A model generated the notes under the pieces. The model had not been told where the DNA came from and ran no database searches. It worked only from the letters and a program-made list of their open reading frames with translations. A program made the position numbers and the translations under genes. From positions 1-20,779 of the forward strand of contig JAWQRM010000643.1 of the NCBI GenBank assembly GCA_033557675.1: a stretch of 20,779 bases of DNA, in the 5' to 3' direction. This DNA comes from Coptodactyla brooksi. Lineage: Eukaryota; Arthropoda; Insecta; Coleoptera; Scarabaeidae. Shown piece by piece: positions 16,977 through 20,779 of this stretch (its first letter is position 1; each line of letters starts with the position of its first letter).

Positions 16977-17023
16977 TGCTCCTGATGATGCCAGCTTGGT
17001 TAGCGAAATGTGTGTCAAGAAGC
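16977..17023 (+). ncRNA. Solo hammerhead-like motif E
   Basis: CTGATGA (16982-16988), an extra T, stem GCCAGC / GGTTAGC-type (16990-17004; one C-A mismatch, one G-U), GAAA (17005-17008), then T-GTGT-G as a short stem III and GTC with predicted cleavage after C17016. Stem I is poor directly at the core (TC against AG after one mismatch), though GCT / AGC can pair further out. No inverted partner was found. It probably marks a PLE terminal-repeat fragment. Confidence 0.4.
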
Positions 17024-17031
17024 TATTTTGC

Positions 17032-17053
17032 TACTTTCTCTTAAGAGAAAGTA
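17032..17053. repeat. Perfect 22-bp palindrome centred on TTAA
   Basis: TACTTTCTC-TTAA-GAGAAAGTA reads the same on both strands, with no loop. It starts 16 bp after the predicted cleavage site of motif E. A TTAA centre recalls a piggyBac target but no element end is seen. Confidence 0.7.
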
Positions 17054-17466
17054 TTGTATTCGAAGAAAAATCGAGGTCGAGATTTTGATGGATCTTGACG
17101 AATTAGGGTTTTGTAGCCTATCTATGCTATTTTGGGTGGTTGTTTAATTATTGCCACATTAGACTAATTAAAACAATACTTTACATGCGAGCTAATTATT
17201 ATATAATCTGGTTGCAATAAGGATTTCGTAAAAATTGTACATGTGGTTGAGTACTTAACTTAAAAACTTTTTGATTTTTTACAGCTAAGGCTAGTACATG
17301 CTTAAAATCAACAGTTCTCGAGTTATAAGCATAACTGATAAAAATAGAGTCTTGTGGGGCAAGAGGCTGTTTCGTTCTTAATCTCGGGTATTGCTCCCTT
17401 TAGTAAAAAATGTTTCATATAAACGTTGCATGACTCGAACTCTTCACAATTTGAAACAGTTTTCGA

Positions 17467-17530
17467 ATGTACAGGATGTTCGGTTTATTTTAAAAACCAT
17501 CCAACTTTTTTAAATGGGACACCCTATATA
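17467..17530. repeat. Short inverted repeat of interspersed type
   Basis: ACAGGATGTTCGGTTTATTT at 17472 faces TTTAAATGGGACACCCTATA at 17510. In complement the latter reads TAGGGTGTCCCATTTAAA, so the two are imperfect inverted copies about 12 bp apart. AGGGTGTNCCATTTAAA words are widespread in arthropod repeats. The full element could extend to about 17820, but I cannot define it. Confidence 0.4.
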
Positions 17531-18571
17531 TTATGATACTTTTGAAGTTCTTATAAGACTTGAGGGCCACTTGAATTATTGTACATCAGTTCAAAATCGC
17601 ACCTTTTGGGCATTATTACACATTTTTGGAAAAAGATGACAGGTATGAATGGAATTTTTTTGCATTTTTTTTATATTTAAATCAGGAGCAAGGTAAAAGA
17701 AAGTCGTGTGCGATGTACATCTTCTAGTTAATTTAGTGAATCTCAAATTAGTTTTGCGAACAACAAGTCTATCAAAATTACGCAGATTTTGCGCCAATAA
17801 ATGATGTTGTCTAAAGTACTATGATAATTGAATACAATTGGAGAATGCTTGTACTATCTTAGGAGATTAAGATTAATAATAGATGGAATTCAAGTCCTGA
17901 ACAAAATTATTGAAAAGGGACATCTGCCGTTTATCAACTTCACAAACTAAAAAGGGAACTAATGGAAAAGTCCCATTCCTCTGGTCATAAAAACAATATT
18001 GAAAATCATCAATATATAAAGCTTATAGCGAACTGTCAGATGTAACGAACCAAATAAAAACACGATTGGGTCAATATCTTCGGTTATAGGGAACTTTTAC
18101 GAACCTTTCCTACTTTTACAACACCACGATTATTATCCCCGACATATTTCGAGCTTCTCCTATAGATATGGATTTCCACATACCGTAGGCTGTTGCCACT
18201 TCTATGGTGAAAAATATTTTTTACTGAATTTAAAACAATGAGAAACCCCACTATTCGTTTTAGTGCTAAACAAAACTATGCAAATCGATAATTGTATCAA
18301 TTTGAAAAAAAGACCCAATTGTTAATTGCATTCGTAAACAAATTGAAACTGTTTTTAGAATTATTCTTATACTATGAATTTAGCTGATGCAATGGAATGT
18401 AGGGCTATATAAATAAGATTAGATGAGCCCAAAGAGAACTGTTCGCCAAGTTCCAGAAATGACTAAATCGTATTTTCATAAAATGTTCAATGATAGAACT
18501 TCCCAACATATCAAATCTTTTGAAACTGCTCATAATTGTCTAAAATATCTTACATAAATAATAAAATATCA

Positions 18572-18607
18572 AATTATATTTAATGTTCGAATTATATTTA
18601 ATGTTCA
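18572..18607. repeat. 18-bp tandem duplication
   Basis: AATTATATTTAATGTTCG at 18572-18589 is followed directly by AATTATATTTAATGTTCA at 18590-18607. One difference in 18: a recent slippage product. Confidence 0.85.
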
Positions 18608-19773
18608 CAAGATTATCGAATATAACTCTTTAAATTATATCAGTGTCACTAACTTTTTACATGTGAGTTTTCCCGCAGATTCTACAATATGAGCAAAATT
18701 ACGGGTTTCGGGATGTGGGAGATAAAATTACAGACTCTTGCTGGCCGCATTATATTGAAAATATATTCTGAATGCATAATTCCTCCGGAGAAACGTACCT
18801 CCGAGATTATGATAATCGATGATCATAATTACGTGCGCTGACTGCCTGTTCAACTTTCGAAGAATTCACTGAATATTAGAATAATCGAATGCCCTCGAGG
18901 AAGGCATTTCCTTAGGAAAGGGTCAATGTACGGGGGATGCTCGATAAGTAAAGGCTCTAATCTTGTAACAAAAACGTAGGTTTATTGAAAATTAAAAGGA
19001 ATAATTTAAAACTGGAATGATTTTTGTTAGAATACATTTAAGATTTTTTTGTCTGTGCACTTCGCGAGTGACCTTCGTATATAGTCTATTTATACGGTTT
19101 AGTAGAAATCCGCGCAGAGGGAGATACCTGCCACTCGACCGTCATTATAACGTTAGGCGTAATGACGATAATATGTATGACCATAAAAGTGGATAATGAC
19201 GTCGCACACCCCGCGTCTATAATTTAGTGCACATCAATTTGACATTCATTGTGTGGACACGACTGGTTTTCCGTGGAAGGGCTTCCATTATTAACGAATT
19301 TCAATAATGCACTGCCTTTAATAGGCACATTTTATTACGGACCCCGAGCGAGATTACGAAGATTGTAGTCGCCTTGTAATTACTATACCTTTACATGGTC
19401 AATATTTAATATCTTAAATTAGGGTATAAGAATATTCTGTAACCTGAATTAAATTGATATTGGGAGCTTGATCGCCAAGCATAAGATACTTTTGAAAGCA
19501 AACAAATATAGTTGCTTCTTTCGCAATGTAGTTACCTTATCGGTCATAGTATTATTTACATACAATATGAATCATCATAAAATGGTGTTTGTAAATATAG
19601 TGTAATATCCTTAATAATGTCAAAATTAGAATCTGAAAAACAAAGTTTGAAGAGTGGAAGGGACCATCGTGAACCCCAGAGTACCTGTCAGAAAAGTAGA
19701 AGTTCGCGGAGTAGATATGTACTACGTATTTAGTTCTGACATGACCTGACTTTTATACGTAAATGCAGAAATT

Positions 19774-19827
19774 CAAGAAAAAGAACACTCTTTTTCTTGC
19801 AATCAGTAACTCAAATCTAGAGTTACT
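19774..19827. repeat. Two adjacent perfect hairpins
   Basis: CAAGAAAAAGA / TCTTTTTCTTG with loop ACAC (19774-19799), then AGTAACTC / GAGTTACT with a 7-nt loop (19805-19827), five bases apart. Upstream, TGTCAGAA (about 19687) can pair with TTCTGACA (about 19734-19741). A cluster of three small stems without a coding frame. Confidence 0.65.
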
Positions 19828-20779
19828 CCAGCAATGAACACAGTGAAATTTAAAAAATAAGCTTAAAAACAACAGTTTTCTAGAAAGTTATATTCAACAT
19901 TCTTCTCGAAGTTTATGTTCAGCGATGAATCGTTTCTTGTGAGCATTTGATATTGCCTGAGGCGTTATGACTGAATTTTTTGTTTGCATAGTGTTTTTAT
20001 TGAAGAAGAATATAGCTGCTACTTGTACATGTATTTACGGTATATACAGAATCTCGTCAGTTGTCTTTACAGGTTCTGTCAATCTTTGGAAAACATTTAT
20101 GGAAAAATTCTGTTGCTTTAGGAATAACATAGCACATAAATTTCGAGCTTATGAATAATTTTGATAATAAACACCTAAAGTCATCAATTTATCAATTGCT
20201 CATTCGTTATAATAAATCATTTTGACAAAATAATAGAAAACAAGAAGAGGTGGACACAGCAGGAAGAATGCAAGAAGGAACAACAAAACATTTAAAAAAA
20301 TCTGAACTGTGGAAAGAAGTCATTAATTGATAATTATGAAATCTTCACCTACCACATAAAAATATAGCTGGGAAACCAATGCATGTAAAGTGAAGATGAC
20401 AGTTGCAATAAGTCACTTAGGAAATGATTACATTCTTTCATTGATGCACGAATTTTGCCCATTCAATTTTATTTTCGCTTCTGAACATATGAGTCATTAA
20501 CAGCTAAAATTTCAGCTACTCCTTTATCCAACTCTTGGTCTCCCTGAATAATCTCTTTTTGAGTTCTGGCCTTTCATACTTGCCTGATTGGTACTTGAAT
20601 AACCCCACAGACTTTGCTCTATGTATGTGAACAATGGCTCTCCTCGTCACTCCCTTGCCGCTTTTTTTCATTTCCAGGATATTTAATTTCCACTACCTGG
20701 AGCTTATTTTCTATCGACAATTCGCATATGAAAATTTACGCGGATCTAATGAATACGAGGGTTGCCTTTTATATTTCGG

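Larger units (their letters stand above)
17054..20779. other. Unassigned sequence with small repeats
   Basis: No gene recognised in 3.7 kb. About 18680-18900 and 19080-19400 are less AT-rich and may be host regulatory islands; an ATTATGAT / ATCATAAT hairpin lies near 18804-18828. At 18938-18962 the words GGGGGATGCTCGATAAGTAA recall the start of an insect mariner-type terminal repeat, but no partner end or transposase was found. The open frame at 19967-20158 (+) has a hydrophobic start and many Cys, but no family. The last 400 bp show no recognisable product on either strand. Confidence 0.3.

Noticed and set aside
18938..18965. Complete mariner element starting with GGGGGATGCTCGATAAG
   Set aside because: No second terminal repeat and no transposase motif downstream; at most a solo end.
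1..20779. tRNA, rRNA, CRISPR array or bacterial operon signals
   Set aside because: No cloverleaf with GTTCRANNC-type arm, no rRNA-like block, no regularly spaced repeats, and no dense coding; the window is eukaryotic repeat-rich DNA.

Overview
The window looks like an AT-rich eukaryotic intergenic or intronic region from an arthropod, most likely an insect. The reasons are its low GC and the combination of decayed piggyBac, Tc1/mariner (IS630-type, including a DUF4817-type helix-turn-helix), mariner, Jockey-clade LINE and Penelope-like element (PLE) relics. No intact host protein-coding gene, tRNA, rRNA or CRISPR array could be supported. Nearly every recognisable coding stretch is a broken transposable-element gene with stops, frameshifts or lost catalytic residues. 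The order of insect cannot be fixed by eye.

Layout. 1-1529: unassigned, with a weak Helitron-like 5' end near 1157-1200. 1530-1850 (-): N-terminal HTH part of a DUF4817-type transposase. 1920-3124: a foldback element (A) with ~400-bp inverted arms around a lysine-rich relic reading frame on the minus strand. 4262-5239 (+): piggyBac transposase relic 1. 6470-6590: solo PLE terminal-repeat fragment with the best hammerhead-ribozyme-like core. 6856-8330 (-): piggyBac transposase relic 2. 8421-8750: a 330-bp head-to-head inverted repeat with a 20-nt loop. 10190-10650 (+): Jockey-type LINE reverse transcriptase relic. 10914-12157: Penelope-like element (C) with the end of the RT, a GIY-YIG endonuclease and 119-bp inverted arms. 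12328-13005 (-): IS630/Tc1-mariner-superfamily transposase relic lying between 44-bp direct repeats. 13732-15019: foldback element (D), split by a mariner relic that itself grew a three-unit tandem repeat. 15376-15545 (+): another IS630-type transposase fragment. 16977-17023: a fifth hammerhead-like core, next to a 22-bp perfect palindrome. 17054-20779: mostly unassigned, with short hairpins and small repeats.

The unifying pattern is the hammerhead-like motif (CTGANGA, a stem, GAAA). It occurs in eight places. Six of them sit as pairs in the arms of three unrelated inverted-repeat elements (A, C, D), and in all three the two motifs point outward. The cargo between the arms differs each time: an unknown basic reading frame, PLE RT plus GIY-YIG, or a palindrome plus mariner. 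Hammerhead motifs in PLE terminal repeats are known from earlier work. What deserves attention here is the repeated foldback architecture with outward ribozyme-like cores, including elements that carry no PLE protein. Whether any of the cores still cleaves cannot be judged from sequence alone, and several show departures from the consensus.
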